A stretch of DNA of 64,000 nucleotides from positions 4,581,779 to 4,645,778 of the forward strand of contig NZ_CP036515.1 in NCBI RefSeq assembly GCF_004323635.1. Direction: 5' to 3'. The notes below the pieces were generated by a model, which was not told the origin of the DNA, did not search any database, and worked only from the letters and a program-made list of their open reading frames with translations. The first letter of the stretch is position 1, and every line of letters begins with the position of its first letter. Position numbers and translations under genes: made by a program. Shown piece after piece: positions 9,147 through 18,314 of the stretch. This DNA comes from Lichenihabitans psoromatis. Its GTDB lineage: Bacteria; Pseudomonadota; Alphaproteobacteria; Rhizobiales; Beijerinckiaceae.

Positions 9147-10357
9147 AACGCGCCATCATCATCGTTCTGGACTCGGTCGGCTGCGGCAGCGCTCCCGACG
9201 CGGCCGACTATGGCGACGCAGGCGCGGACACGCTTGGCCATCTAGCGGAGGCCTGCGCGGTCGGGCGTGGCGACCGCAATGGTCTGCGGTCTGGACCGCT
9301 CACGCTACCGCATCTCTGCGCCCTCGGACTAGGATCGGCCGCCGAAGCGGCGACGGGCCGCCTGCCGCACGGCCTGACCCGTGCCGGGCCAGAGGCCTCC
9401 TGGGGCTATGGCATCGAACGCTCCGCCGGCAAGGACACGCCATCCGGCCATTGGGAAATCGCCGGGACGCCGGTCCCGTTCGCCTGGGGCTATTTCCCCC
9501 GGACGGAGCCATGCTTTCCCCCTGCGCTGATCACGAGCCTCATCGAGCAAGCCGGATTGCCTGGCAGCCTCGGCAATCGTCACGCGTCGGGGACGACCAT
9601 TATCGAGGCTCTTGGGCTGGAGCACATCCGCACCGGCCGCCCCATTTGCTATACATCGATCGATAGCGTGTTTCAGATCGCGGCACATGAAGATGCATTC
9701 GGGCTCGAGCGGCTTTACGAGCTTTGCGGCATCGCGCGGCGCTTATGCGATCCGCTGACGATCGGCCGCGTCATCGCGAGGCCATTCCGGGGGACCGCGG
9801 CGAGCGACTTCCGCCGCACCGCGAACCGTCGCGATTTCGCGGTGCCGCCGCCACCCGGAACGATTTTCGCACGCGCCGATGCGGCGGGTCTTCCGATCGT
9901 CAGCATCGGCAAAACGGCCGACATCTTTGCTCATTCGCACACGGGCGAGGCCCGCAGAGGCAAGACGAACGACGACAACATCGATCTCGTGATCGACGCG
10001 CTTCGCTCGCAAGATAGTGGCTTGATCTTCGCCAATCTGGTCGATTTCGACAGCGACTATGGCCATCGGCGCGACAGTCCCGGCTATGCGGCCTGTCTCG
10101 AATCATTCGATGCGCGACTGCCCCACATCCTCGCGGCAGTTCGCTCCGACGATCTCTTGATCGTGACGGCGGACCACGGCAACGATCCGACGTGGGAGGG
10201 GACAGATCATACGCGAGAGGTGGTGCCGATCCTGTCTCGATCTGGCGCCTCTGGTACTCTGATGATTGGCCGACGCGACACGCTGGCCGATATTGGAGCC
10301 AGCGTGACGGTACATCTTGGCCTCGAGCCGACACCTTCGGGGCTGTCTTGGCTCTAA
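9143..10357 (+). CDS. deoB: Phosphopentomutase
   Basis: Interconverts (deoxy)ribose 1-phosphate and 5-phosphate, the step after nucleoside phosphorolysis. The 404-residue alkaline-phosphatase-superfamily protein shows the N-terminal metal site [13 protein letters not shown], the active-site loop [12 protein letters not shown], the HSHTGEA region and C-terminal metal ligands in [10 protein letters not shown] and TDHTRE. Length is normal for DeoB. GTG at 9143 overlaps the yejF stop by 4 bases, so translation is probably coupled. The nucleoside phosphorylases it would serve (punA, deoA) lie 12-14 kb downstream on the same strand. A terminator-like hairpin follows. Confidence 0.95.
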   Translation: MKRAIIIVLDSVGCGSAPDAADYGDAGADTLGHLAEACAVGRGDRNGLRSGPLTLPHLCALGLGSAAEAATGRLPHGLTRAGPEASWGYGIERSAGKDTPSGHWEIAGTPVPFAWGYFPRTEPCFPPALITSLIEQAGLPGSLGNRHASGTTIIEALGLEHIRTGRPICYTSIDSVFQIAAHEDAFGLERLYELCGIARRLCDPLTIGRVIARPFRGTAASDFRRTANRRDFAVPPPPGTIFARADAAGLPIVSIGKTADIFAHSHTGEARRGKTNDDNIDLVIDALRSQDSGLIFANLVDFDSDYGHRRDSPGYAACLESFDARLPHILAAVRSDDLLIVTADHGNDPTWEGTDHTREVVPILSRSGASGTLMIGRRDTLADIGASVTVHLGLEPTPSGLSWL

Positions 10358-10383
10358 AGCTCTAAATTGACCGCTCTAAGGCG

Positions 10384-10411
10384 ACATCCCAGGTTTGACC
10401 CGGGATGTTTT
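10384..10411. terminator. Hairpin terminator between deoB and the CVNH gene
   Basis: An inverted repeat, ACATCCC(a)GGT / ACC(c)GGGATGT, with one internal mismatch and a TTG loop is followed on the plus strand by TTTTC. It sits between the convergent ends of deoB and the CVNH gene and probably ends the yejABEF-deoB transcript. Confidence 0.6.
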
Positions 10412-10417
10412 CAGCCC

Positions 10418-10888
10418 TCATTCGTCGTCGGGTTGATAGTAGCGGCGCGGGCGGCGAGGGGCATAATCGTCGTCGTTCGGGCGCGGCTGACCATAGCCGT
10501 AACCCTGCGGTTGCCCATAACCACCACGACCCGGCTGCACATAGTCCGAATCTTGGTTGCGACGGCGCCCACCGCCATCATAGCCACCGTCGTTGCCATT
10601 ATCGCCGTAGCCGTTGTTTCTCGACCGACCACCCGGGGCAGCGGAGCCCTGAACATTGCCGCAGGCCAGACGTCCGTAGGAGTTGGCGACGCCCTGGCCG
10701 CGGCAGCGACCCAGATCCAGCGTCGAACGCACCGTGCCGCCACCTGGCACCTTGCAATCCGCCGTGAGTGAGTTGCCGTCTTGCTGCACGTTACGGCAGG
10801 ACTGCTGATAGCTGCCCGATACCTGAGCCGATGCGCCGCCAAGCGGCAAGAGGCACAAGACCGGTAAGGCCAACCAAAGTTTCGTCAT
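10418..10888 (-). CDS. Secreted protein with a single cyanovirin-N (CVNH)-like repeat
   Basis: A 156-residue protein of unknown role. A Sec signal peptide covers about residues 1-21 (cleavage after ASA). Residues about 24-76 show the cyanovirin-N homology pattern: SYQQSCRN, then LTADC, then STLDLGRC and YGRLACG, with cysteines spaced as in one CVNH repeat. Full CVNH lectins carry two such repeats; only one is present. The remaining 75 residues are low complexity, rich in Gly, Arg, Asn, Tyr, Pro and Gln, and likely disordered. CVNH domains bind mannose-rich glycans in studied lectins, but binding here is not shown. A one-mismatch stress-sigma promoter lies 35 bases upstream of the ATG. Confidence 0.8.
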   Translation of the reverse strand: MTKLWLALPVLCLLPLGGASAQVSGSYQQSCRNVQQDGNSLTADCKVPGGGTVRSTLDLGRCRGQGVANSYGRLACGNVQGSAAPGGRSRNNGYGDNGNDGGYDGGGRRRNQDSDYVQPGRGGYGQPQGYGYGQPRPNDDDYAPRRPRRYYQPDDE

Positions 10889-10923
10889 GCGTTCACCTGC
10901 GTTTGACTAAGAAGCTTAGCTTG

Positions 10924-10949
10924 AACGCCGCAATACACGAATTCGTTCG
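10924..10949 (-). promoter_or_regulatory. Possible sigma(EcfG)-type promoter of the CVNH gene (one mismatch)
   Basis: On the minus strand CGAAC is followed after 17 bases by CGTT, and the CGTT lies 35 bases before the ATG. The alphaproteobacterial general-stress consensus is GGAAC-N16/17-CGTT, so the first base of the -35 is wrong. Spacing and placement match the two perfect copies at 42211 and 44276. Confidence 0.35.
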
Positions 10950-10950
10950 A

Positions 10951-12573
10951 TCAGGCTGATCGCTGCAGATCGTTCACCGAAACAGACGAGGCATTCGCCG
11001 CCTCTTTGGCGCTCGCCTTCGCGGCATAGAAGGAGGCGTTATGCTCGCCGCGCAGCGCCTCTCGCGTGAAGCGGATCAGGTGATGGCAGACGAAACCCAT
11101 GTTGAAGATCGCTTCGATCTGCCCCTTCTTGGCCGCGTGCCAAGCCGAGCGCCAGAACTCTCCCCGATAGTCGGATTTCACGCCGATCTGCCAAATGATG
11201 TTCTTGCCCATGATGAACGCACGACGCAGGTTCGAACGAGTCAGCTTGCCGCGCGCCGGCGTCTTCATCCGGTTGCCGTAAGTATGATCCATTTGATAGC
11301 GGAACCGTGCGAAGATGTTTTCAGGCGCATAGGCATGCGCGATCGCCCGACGCCAACTGGCTACCACCTCATCATGGGGCCGAAGGAAGCGGACGTTGGA
11401 CTCGAGCGATGGATCGTTGACGAGCCGATTTTCCTTCGTGAGCCGATCCCATAGCGGCGTCTTGGGCAGTGCCTGAAGAAGATTGATGGTCAGCACCGGA
11501 ACGGCGGACCGATCGACGAATTCCTTGAGGAGGTTCTCGGACGCGTCGGTCTCCGTATCGAGCCCGAGAATGATGCCGGAGGTCACCTCCAGCCCGTAAT
11601 CGTTCAAGGTCTTGATCGCGCCCATCATGGGGACGGCGTTGTTGTGATCCTTGGCGATCGACTTGAGCGCATCGAGTTCGGGCGTCTCGATCCCCACGAA
11701 GACGGTGAAGAACCCCGCCTCACGCATCAACTCGAGAATGTCAGTCTGCTTGGCGATGTTCAGCGTCGCTTCGCAGGCAAATTGCAACGGATAGGCATGT
11801 TTCTTCTGCCACGCGACGAGATGCGGCAGCATGTCCTTCGTGGCCTTGCGATTACCGATAAAATTGTCGTCGACGAAATAGATTACGGCCGGATGCGACG
11901 GTTGCGCGATGAACGCGTCGAGTTCCGCCAATAACTGCTCGACCGATTTTAGGCGAGGCTGCCGCCCATAGAGGGCCGGGATATCGCAAAACTCGCATCG
12001 ATACGGGCAGCCGCTCGAAAATTGCAGCGATCCGAGCAGGTACTTCTTGAGCGGCAGCGCCGAATAGGACGGCAGTGGAAAATCGCTGAGCGGCGTCCGG
12101 TCCTTGGTCTCTAGTATGATTTGAGAGGCCGGCGGCGTTACATCCGCGTCGAGGATCTCGACCAAGCGGTCGGTCGCGTCGCCGAGTTCGCCGATGTGCA
12201 GATAGTCGAAAAAGGCATATTTTTCGGGTGCGGCCGAAGCGGACGACCCGCCAAGCGCCGTGACCTTGCCGTGCCGCTTGGCGCGCTCATGGATGTCGCG
12301 GATCTGCGGCTCCTGCACATGCATGCCGCTGACGAACACCGCGTCGGCCCATGCGAAATCCTCATCAGTGGCGGCGCGAAGATTTTCGTCGATGAACCGC
12401 ATCGACCAGCGCTCGGGCAGGTAGGCCGCGATGACCAGGAGCCCTTGGGGCGGCATGAACGCCTGGACGTTCATCAAGGAATAGGCACCCGAGAACGTGC
12501 CGAAGGAGGGAGTATAAGCCGGGAAAACGCACAAAATGCGCCTCTCGCGGGTCACAGGGACGGTGCAGCGCAA
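10951..12573 (-). CDS. B12-binding radical SAM protein, HpnP-like (DUF4070 type)
   Basis: About 540 residues. An N-terminal cobalamin-binding domain (about 10-150) is followed by a radical SAM core with the 4Fe-4S motif CPYRCEFC near residue 195 in SSGCPYRCEFCDIP. A C-terminal DUF4070-like part follows the segment TINLLQALPKTPLWDRL. The N-terminus (RILCVFPAYTPSFGTF), PPQGLLVIAAYLPERW and the core resemble hopanoid C-2 methylase HpnP and close relatives, which methylate lipids with methylcobalamin; paralogues of other function exist, so no symbol is given. TTG at 12573 is preferred because AGGAG sits 7 bases before it; GTG at 12555 is an alternative, and the frame is open to 12660. It is divergent from upp. 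Confidence 0.85.
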   Translation of the reverse strand: MRCTVPVTRERRILCVFPAYTPSFGTFSGAYSLMNVQAFMPPQGLLVIAAYLPERWSMRFIDENLRAATDEDFAWADAVFVSGMHVQEPQIRDIHERAKRHGKVTALGGSSASAAPEKYAFFDYLHIGELGDATDRLVEILDADVTPPASQIILETKDRTPLSDFPLPSYSALPLKKYLLGSLQFSSGCPYRCEFCDIPALYGRQPRLKSVEQLLAELDAFIAQPSHPAVIYFVDDNFIGNRKATKDMLPHLVAWQKKHAYPLQFACEATLNIAKQTDILELMREAGFFTVFVGIETPELDALKSIAKDHNNAVPMMGAIKTLNDYGLEVTSGIILGLDTETDASENLLKEFVDRSAVPVLTINLLQALPKTPLWDRLTKENRLVNDPSLESNVRFLRPHDEVVASWRRAIAHAYAPENIFARFRYQMDHTYGNRMKTPARGKLTRSNLRRAFIMGKNIIWQIGVKSDYRGEFWRSAWHAAKKGQIEAIFNMGFVCHHLIRFTREALRGEHNASFYAAKASAKEAANASSVSVNDLQRSA

Positions 12574-12765
12574 ACGGTCACTCCTTCGACGCGGCGTGGC
12601 GTATGTTGATTTTGCACAGATTACCACGAAACGGGTGAATTGTTGCGCCGCCGCGCGCACAATCGAACTTGTCGCGGTGGGCCTGAGGGTCGATACAGCC
12701 TCTCAACAGGGGAACGCGCGAGCCGCCCGTCGCAGCAATCCAGGTCGAGTTTCGAGGAGTTGAAA

Positions 12766-13407
12766 ATGCCAGACGTTCCCGAAGGCGTGCACGTCGTCGA
12801 CCATCCGCTCGTTCAGCATAAGCTGACGCTTATGCGGACGGCCTCGCGCTCGACCAAAGGCTTTCGGCAATTGCTGAACGAGATCGGTATGCTGCTCTGC
12901 TACGAAGTGACGCGCGATCTGCCGGTCGAGTATGTCGACGTCGAAACGCCGATCACCACCATGAAAGCCCCGATGATCGCGGGCAAAAAGCTGGTTTTCG
13001 CGCCAATCCTGCGGGCTGGCGTCGGCTTTCTCGACGGGATGCTCGACCTCGTCCCCTCGGCCCGCGTGGCCCATATCGGCCTCTATCGTGACCCCGAAAC
13101 CCTGCAGGCCGTCGAATATTACTTCAAGGCGCCGACCGATCTTGCCGAGCGTCTGACCATCATCATGGACCCGATGCTGGCGACCGCCAATTCGGCCACG
13201 GCCGCGATCGAACGCCTGAAGGCGCGCGGCGCCAAGGACATCCGCTTCGTGTGCCTGCTGGCGGCGCCCGAGGGGATCGCAAAGCTCCGCGCCGAACATC
13301 CAGACGTGTTGATCTGGACGGCCGCGATCGACAGTCACCTCAATGACCACGGCTATATCGTGCCGGGACTTGGCGATGCCGGCGACCGCATGTTCGGCAC
13401 GCGCTAG
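12766..13407 (+). CDS. upp: Uracil phosphoribosyltransferase
   Basis: Salvages uracil with PRPP to give UMP. The product has 213 residues, near the family length of 208-210. It carries the PRPP-binding segment [16 protein letters not shown] and the C-terminal uracil-binding element [16 protein letters not shown]. The ATG at 12766 follows a GAGGAG ribosome-binding site; the open frame continues upstream to 12640 without homology. It opens the nucleoside/pentose salvage block and is divergent from the radical SAM gene. Confidence 0.96.
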   Translation: MPDVPEGVHVVDHPLVQHKLTLMRTASRSTKGFRQLLNEIGMLLCYEVTRDLPVEYVDVETPITTMKAPMIAGKKLVFAPILRAGVGFLDGMLDLVPSARVAHIGLYRDPETLQAVEYYFKAPTDLAERLTIIMDPMLATANSATAAIERLKARGAKDIRFVCLLAAPEGIAKLRAEHPDVLIWTAAIDSHLNDHGYIVPGLGDAGDRMFGTR

Positions 13408-13557
13408 ACATCACCGGCGGCGCCGATCGCGAGCGATTCCTCAACCCACGGTCGAAATCGACATGGCTGCTATGCGCCGAGGCTAGCCAAGCGTCTCGGA
13501 CGTGCTAATAGTAAGATGATCGGCGAAAGATCGATCATCAACTTGGTGGGAGGAACT

Positions 13558-14502
13558 ATGCGAAACCTCGTCCTCGCGGGCGTTGCGGCCGCGTTGCTTT
13601 GCTCGACGGCGCAGGCCGCGGACAAAAAAGCTCTTGTGTTCGTCGTGAACGGCGCTTCCGATTTTTGGAAGTCGGCCGAAGCGGGCGTCAAGAAGGCGCA
13701 AGCGGAACTGCCGAACTATACGCTCTCGCTCAAATATCCGGAGCAATCCTCCGCCGCCATCCAGAACCGTCTGCTAGACGATCTCCTGGCCAATGGCACG
13801 GCCGGCATCATGGTCAGCGCGGTCGACCCCAAGACGCAGACAGAGGAACTCAACAAGGTCGCGAGCCAGGCCGTGCTGTTCACGACCGATAGCGACGCGC
13901 CCTCCACCAAGCGCATTGCTTATATCGGGTCGAGCAACGTCGAGGCCGGCAAGCAGGCTGGCGAGTTGATGAAGAAGGCGTTGCCGAACGGCGGCAAGTG
14001 CATGGGCTTCGTGGGTCTGCCCGGCGCCGATAATGCGCGTGAGCGCGTCGAAGGCATCAAGGCCGGCATCGCGGGCACCAAGATCACCATGGTGGACGTG
14101 CGCGCCGACGACATCGATCAGGCGCGCGCCAAGCGCAATGTAGAGGATACGTTGACCGCCAACCCAGACATCAACTGCATGGTGGGCATCTATTCCTACA
14201 ACACGCCGCAGATCTATCAGGCCTTGAAAGAGGGCGGCAAGCTCGGTCAGATCACCGTCATCGGCTTCGACGAGGATCCGATCACGCTCGGCGGCGTCAA
14301 GGAAGGCACGATCGCCGGCACCGTCGTGCAGCAGCCCTACGAGTGGGGCTATCAGGGCATGAAGGATATGGCCAAGGTCATCGAGGGAGACTCCTCGGTT
14401 GTTCCGGCCGGAAAGCTGATGATCATCCCGACCAAGCTCATCGAGAAAGACAATGTCGATGCGTTCTGGGCGGAACTGAAGCAGCGCCAAGGCCGCAAGT
14501 AA
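13558..14502 (+). CDS. Ribose-type ABC importer, periplasmic sugar-binding protein
   Basis: A 314-residue type I periplasmic binding protein (Peripla_BP_4, RbsB-like). A signal peptide with cleavage near STAQA (about residue 20) precedes KKALVFVVNGASDFW, the usual first strand and ligand loop. The RbsB-like hinge segments GIMVSAVDP and VIGFDEDP are visible. ATG at 13558 has a GGGAGGA ribosome-binding site; an in-frame ATG at 13516 lies outside the signal peptide. It forms an operon with the ATPase and permease that follow. The substrate is probably a pentose or related sugar, possibly ribose given the neighbours, but this is inference. Confidence 0.9.
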   Translation: MRNLVLAGVAAALLCSTAQAADKKALVFVVNGASDFWKSAEAGVKKAQAELPNYTLSLKYPEQSSAAIQNRLLDDLLANGTAGIMVSAVDPKTQTEELNKVASQAVLFTTDSDAPSTKRIAYIGSSNVEAGKQAGELMKKALPNGGKCMGFVGLPGADNARERVEGIKAGIAGTKITMVDVRADDIDQARAKRNVEDTLTANPDINCMVGIYSYNTPQIYQALKEGGKLGQITVIGFDEDPITLGGVKEGTIAGTVVQQPYEWGYQGMKDMAKVIEGDSSVVPAGKLMIIPTKLIEKDNVDAFWAELKQRQGRK

Positions 14503-14601
14503 GCGCGTCACCCGTGGGTTGACACGGGGATCGTTCCTCTGGGCTACCGACGTCGCGACGTGGGTGGTCCGGAGGAGCGCTTCAAGGACCGTAGGACACC
14601 G

Positions 14602-16107
14602 ATGCCCGAGCCTCTGCTGCAACTCCTGAATGTCAGCAAGACCTATCCCGGCGTTCGCGCCCTCAAGGATGTCAGCTTCCACATCGATCCCGGCGAAGTG
14701 GTCGGTTTGATCGGCGAGAACGGGGCGGGCAAGAGCACGCTGATGAAGATTCTCGGCGGCGTCGTCGAGCCGAGCGCCGGCACCATCAGGGTCGAGGGCC
14801 GTGATCACGCCGCCATGACGGTCAGCCAGTCGCTGGCCTCCGGCATTGCCTTCGTGCATCAGGAACTCAACCTGTTCGACAATCTCGATGCGGCCGCCAA
14901 CGTCTTCATCGGGCGAGAGCCGCGTTACGGCGGCCCGCTGCGCCTGATCGATCGTCGCGCCTTGCACAAAGCCGTGACGCCGCTTTTGAAGCGGCTTGGC
15001 TGCGATTTCGCGGCTGACACGCCTGTCGCGGACCTGTCGTTGGCGCAATGCCAGATGCTCGAAATCGTGAAAGCGCTGTCGCTCGAGGCGCGCGTCATCA
15101 TCATGGACGAGCCGACGTCGAGCCTAACCATGACCGAGACCAACAAGCTGCTCGAGGTCGTGGCCGACCTCAAGGCCAGCGGGGTCGCCGTCATCTTCAT
15201 TTCGCATCGCCTCAATGAGATCGAGCGGTGCGCCGACCGCGTGGTCGTGCTGCGCGACGGCGAGGTGGTGGGCACGCTGCAGCGGGGCGCCATTCGCCAC
15301 GACACGATGATTCGTATGATGATCGGGCGGGACCTCAAGACGCTCTACACGCCGCCCGCCGGTGCGCCCGGCAATGCGGTTGTCCAGCTCGTCGGGCTGA
15401 CGACCCCCGCCTATCCGGGCCGTCCCGTCACGCTCGATTTCAGAGCTGGCGAAATCCTCGGTCTCGGCGGCCTTGTCGGAGCCGGCCGCACCGAACTCGC
15501 TCGCGTCGTCTTCGGCATCGATCCGCCCGGCGCGGGCGCCATCCGCATGGCCGGGCAAGCGATCAAGATCCGGTCTCCGCGCGACGCGATCGACCGCGGC
15601 ATCTATCTGGTGCCGGAAGACCGCAAAAAATCCGGCCTGATCCTCGAGGATTCGATCACCGAGAACATCTCGCTCGCAAGCCTCTTGCGATTTTCCCGCG
15701 CCACGCTCGTGAGCGGCGCGGCGGAACAGCGCAACGCGGAGGCGCAATCGCGCTCGCTCCGCATCAAGACCCCCACGGTCGCGACGCGGGCCGGCTCGCT
15801 GTCGGGCGGCAACCAGCAAAAGGTGGTGCTCGGCAAGTGGCTGTCGATGCAGCCGAAACTGATGATCTTCGATGAGCCGACGCGTGGCATCGACGTCGGA
15901 TCGAAGAGCGAAATCTATGCGCTGATGCGAAAGCTCGCCGATAGTGGCGTCGCGATTTTGATGATCTCCAGCGACATGGAGGAGGTCATCGGGGTCAGCG
16001 ATCGTGTCGCCGTCATGCACGAAGGCGCGATCGCCGGCGTCCTCGGCCGCGATCAGCTCAGCGAACAAAACCTCATGCAACTCGCGGTCGGCAACGCGCT
16101 CAACTGA
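14602..16107 (+). CDS. Ribose-type (CUT2) sugar ABC ATPase
   Basis: RbsA/MglA-class ATPase of 501 residues with two fused nucleotide-binding domains. The N-terminal half has Walker A GENGAGKST near residue 42, an atypical signature LSLAQCQ and Walker B VIIMDEPTSS. The C-terminal half has the degenerate Walker A (GLVGAGRTELARV) usual for this family, then LSGGNQQKV and LMIFDEPTRGID. ATG at 14602 with AGGA upstream is preferred over GTG at 14560. It follows the binding-protein gene by 99 bases and precedes the permease by 9. Confidence 0.92.
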   Translation: MPEPLLQLLNVSKTYPGVRALKDVSFHIDPGEVVGLIGENGAGKSTLMKILGGVVEPSAGTIRVEGRDHAAMTVSQSLASGIAFVHQELNLFDNLDAAANVFIGREPRYGGPLRLIDRRALHKAVTPLLKRLGCDFAADTPVADLSLAQCQMLEIVKALSLEARVIIMDEPTSSLTMTETNKLLEVVADLKASGVAVIFISHRLNEIERCADRVVVLRDGEVVGTLQRGAIRHDTMIRMMIGRDLKTLYTPPAGAPGNAVVQLVGLTTPAYPGRPVTLDFRAGEILGLGGLVGAGRTELARVVFGIDPPGAGAIRMAGQAIKIRSPRDAIDRGIYLVPEDRKKSGLILEDSITENISLASLLRFSRATLVSGAAEQRNAEAQSRSLRIKTPTVATRAGSLSGGNQQKVVLGKWLSMQPKLMIFDEPTRGIDVGSKSEIYALMRKLADSGVAILMISSDMEEVIGVSDRVAVMHEGAIAGVLGRDQLSEQNLMQLAVGNALN

Positions 16108-16116
16108 GACCCAATC

Positions 16117-17124
16117 ATGCTCAAGAAAGATCTCGGTCTCCTCATCCTCATCCTCGTGGTGGGTGCCGTCGTGGCCTTCATCAATCCACGCTTCATCTCG
16201 CCCATCAACCTGTCCAACACCGCGAATCTGATCGGCCTCTACGGCTTGTTCTCGATCGGCGAAGGTTTCGTGATCATCACGGGCGGCATCGATCTCTCGA
16301 TCGGCTCCGTCTTCGCCCTATTCGGGGTCGTGTTCATCACGCTGCTGACGAGCTACGGCATGAACTGGGTCTTGGCCGTTGTGCTGATGATCGCGGCCGG
16401 CGCGCTGCTTGGTCTATTCCACGGCTTTCTCATCACGCGGATGCGGCTACAACCCTTCGTCGTCACGCTTTGCGGCCTGCTGATCTACCGGGGCGTCGCG
16501 CGCTATTATACCGACGACGGAACAGCGGGTTTCGACTTCGGCCAGAGCTTCCCGACACTGGAATGGCTGACGACCGGCCGCGTCTATGGTGTGCCCAACA
16601 GCTTCACGGTCTTCGTCATTCTGGCGCTCGTCATGGCCGTGGTGCTGCATCGCTCCGTCTTCGGCCGTTATCTTTTCGCGGTCGGCAAGAACGAGGAAGC
16701 CGCGCGCTATTCAGGCATCAACACTCGCGCCGTGATCGTCGCCGCCTATGTGATCTGCAGCGCCTTGGCGGGACTCTCGTCGATCTATTTTGCCATGTAT
16801 ACGCGGTCGATTTCGCCCGCCAGCCACGGCAATTTCTACGAACTCTATGGCATCGCGGCGGCGGTGCTGGGCGGCTGCTCGCTGCGTGGCGGCGAAGGCT
16901 CGATCCTGGGCATCGCGCTCGGTGCGGTTCTGCTCCAGATCCTTCAGAATCTCGTCAATCTGCTCGGTATTCCATCATCGCTGAATTTTGCCGTCATGGG
17001 GACCGTGATCCTGATCGGCGTCTTGGCGGATGGGCAGTTGGAGCGGTTTCGCCGGTTCCGGGCCAGCAAGCCCGCCGCGCCGGTCGCGGCCGCGCCGCAG
17101 CCGCAATTGGGTCACGAGGGGTAG
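16117..17124 (+). CDS. Ribose-type (CUT2) sugar ABC permease
   Basis: RbsC-like inner-membrane permease of 335 residues with about eight to ten hydrophobic segments. The family landmarks TGGIDLSIGSVFAL (about 50-63) and SISPASHGNFYELYGIAAAVLGG with GGEGS (about 230-260) are present. The C-terminal tail is Ala/Pro-rich. It completes a three-gene importer of a single binding protein, a double ATPase and a permease that would act as a homodimer. Confidence 0.92.
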   Translation: MLKKDLGLLILILVVGAVVAFINPRFISPINLSNTANLIGLYGLFSIGEGFVIITGGIDLSIGSVFALFGVVFITLLTSYGMNWVLAVVLMIAAGALLGLFHGFLITRMRLQPFVVTLCGLLIYRGVARYYTDDGTAGFDFGQSFPTLEWLTTGRVYGVPNSFTVFVILALVMAVVLHRSVFGRYLFAVGKNEEAARYSGINTRAVIVAAYVICSALAGLSSIYFAMYTRSISPASHGNFYELYGIAAAVLGGCSLRGGEGSILGIALGAVLLQILQNLVNLLGIPSSLNFAVMGTVILIGVLADGQLERFRRFRASKPAAPVAAAPQPQLGHEG

Positions 17125-17267
17125 TGACCCCCTGCCGATCCATCAGGTGGGAAGGGGCATAAATCCTGCTTGGCCGAGGATGGTGCGTCATGCCATGTTG
17201 CCACCGCACGGGAGCCGACTTTTCGCATCGGCCGCCTGGGACGAGTTTATCTGAGGAGCGTTGATCG

Positions 17268-18275
17268 ATGATGGTTCGGACTGCCCTGCAATCGCTTCTC
17301 TTTGGTGCCGGTCTCACCGCGCTCGTCGCAGCCTCCGCGCTCGCTGCCGACGTCAAGCCGGCGATCGTCTATGATCTCGGTGGCAAGTTCGACAAATCCT
17401 TCAACGAAGGCGTGTTGCACGGAGCCGAGCGTTTCAAGCAAGAAACCGGCATCGACTTCCGCGATTTCGAAATCACCAACGATGCGCAGCGCGAGCAGGC
17501 TCTCCGCCGCTTTGCGCGTGACGGCTTCAACCCGATCGTCGCGGTCGGCTTCAGCCAGGAAAGCGCCGTCGAGAAGGTCGCGGCCGAGTTCCCGAACTCG
17601 AAGTTTGCGATCATCGACTCGGTCGTCAAATTGCCGAATGTCCAATCGATCGTGTTCAAGGAGCAGGAAGGCTCGTTCATCGTCGGGCTTTTGGCCGCCA
17701 AGGCCTCGAAGACCGGCAAAGTCGGCTTCGTGGGCGGCATGGACATTCCGCTGATCCGTCGCTTCGCCTGCGGCTATGTGCAGGGCGTGAAATATGCCAA
17801 CCCGCAAGCCGAAGTGTTCCAGAACATGACCGGTACGACCGGCGATGCCTGGAAAGATCCGGTCAAGGGTGGCGAACTCGCCAAGTCGCAGATCGATCGT
17901 GGCGCTGATGTCGTTTATCACGCGGCTGGCGGCACCGGCGTCGGCGTGCTCCGGGCTGCGGCGGACGCCGGCAAACTCGGCATCGGCGTCGATTCCGACC
18001 AGGATGGCTTGTTCCCCGGCAAAGTGCTGACCTCGATGCTGAAGCGCGTCGACAATGCCACCTACAAGACCTTCATGGACGCCAAAGCCGGCACGTGGGC
18101 TCCCGGCATTCAGGCTCTGGGCCTCAAGGAGAATGGCGTCGGCTATTCGGAGGATGAGTATAACAAGGCGTTGATCTCGGCCGACATGAAGGCCGCCGCA
18201 TCGGCAGCATCCGCCGACATCATCTCGGGCAAGATCGAGGTGCACGACTATATGGCCGATTCGAAGTGCCCCTGA
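17268..18275 (+). CDS. BMP-family nucleoside-binding protein
   Basis: Periplasmic binding protein of 335 residues in the Bmp/PnrA (basic membrane protein) family, which binds purine or other nucleosides. The signal peptide ends near ASALAA; there is no lipobox cysteine, unlike the Gram-positive lipoprotein members. Diagnostic segments are YDLGGKFDKSFNEG, VGFSQESAV, EGSFIVGLLAA, VGFVGGMDIPLI and GVDSDQDG. ATG at 17268 has GAGGAG upstream. It is followed on the same strand by an ATPase and two permeases, the standard order of nucleoside ABC importers. Confidence 0.92.
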   Translation: MMVRTALQSLLFGAGLTALVAASALAADVKPAIVYDLGGKFDKSFNEGVLHGAERFKQETGIDFRDFEITNDAQREQALRRFARDGFNPIVAVGFSQESAVEKVAAEFPNSKFAIIDSVVKLPNVQSIVFKEQEGSFIVGLLAAKASKTGKVGFVGGMDIPLIRRFACGYVQGVKYANPQAEVFQNMTGTTGDAWKDPVKGGELAKSQIDRGADVVYHAAGGTGVGVLRAAADAGKLGIGVDSDQDGLFPGKVLTSMLKRVDNATYKTFMDAKAGTWAPGIQALGLKENGVGYSEDEYNKALISADMKAAASAASADIISGKIEVHDYMADSKCP

Positions 18276-18314
18276 ACCGGGGTCTCGGTCCTCGCATCGC
18301 GAAGCCGGTCGGCG

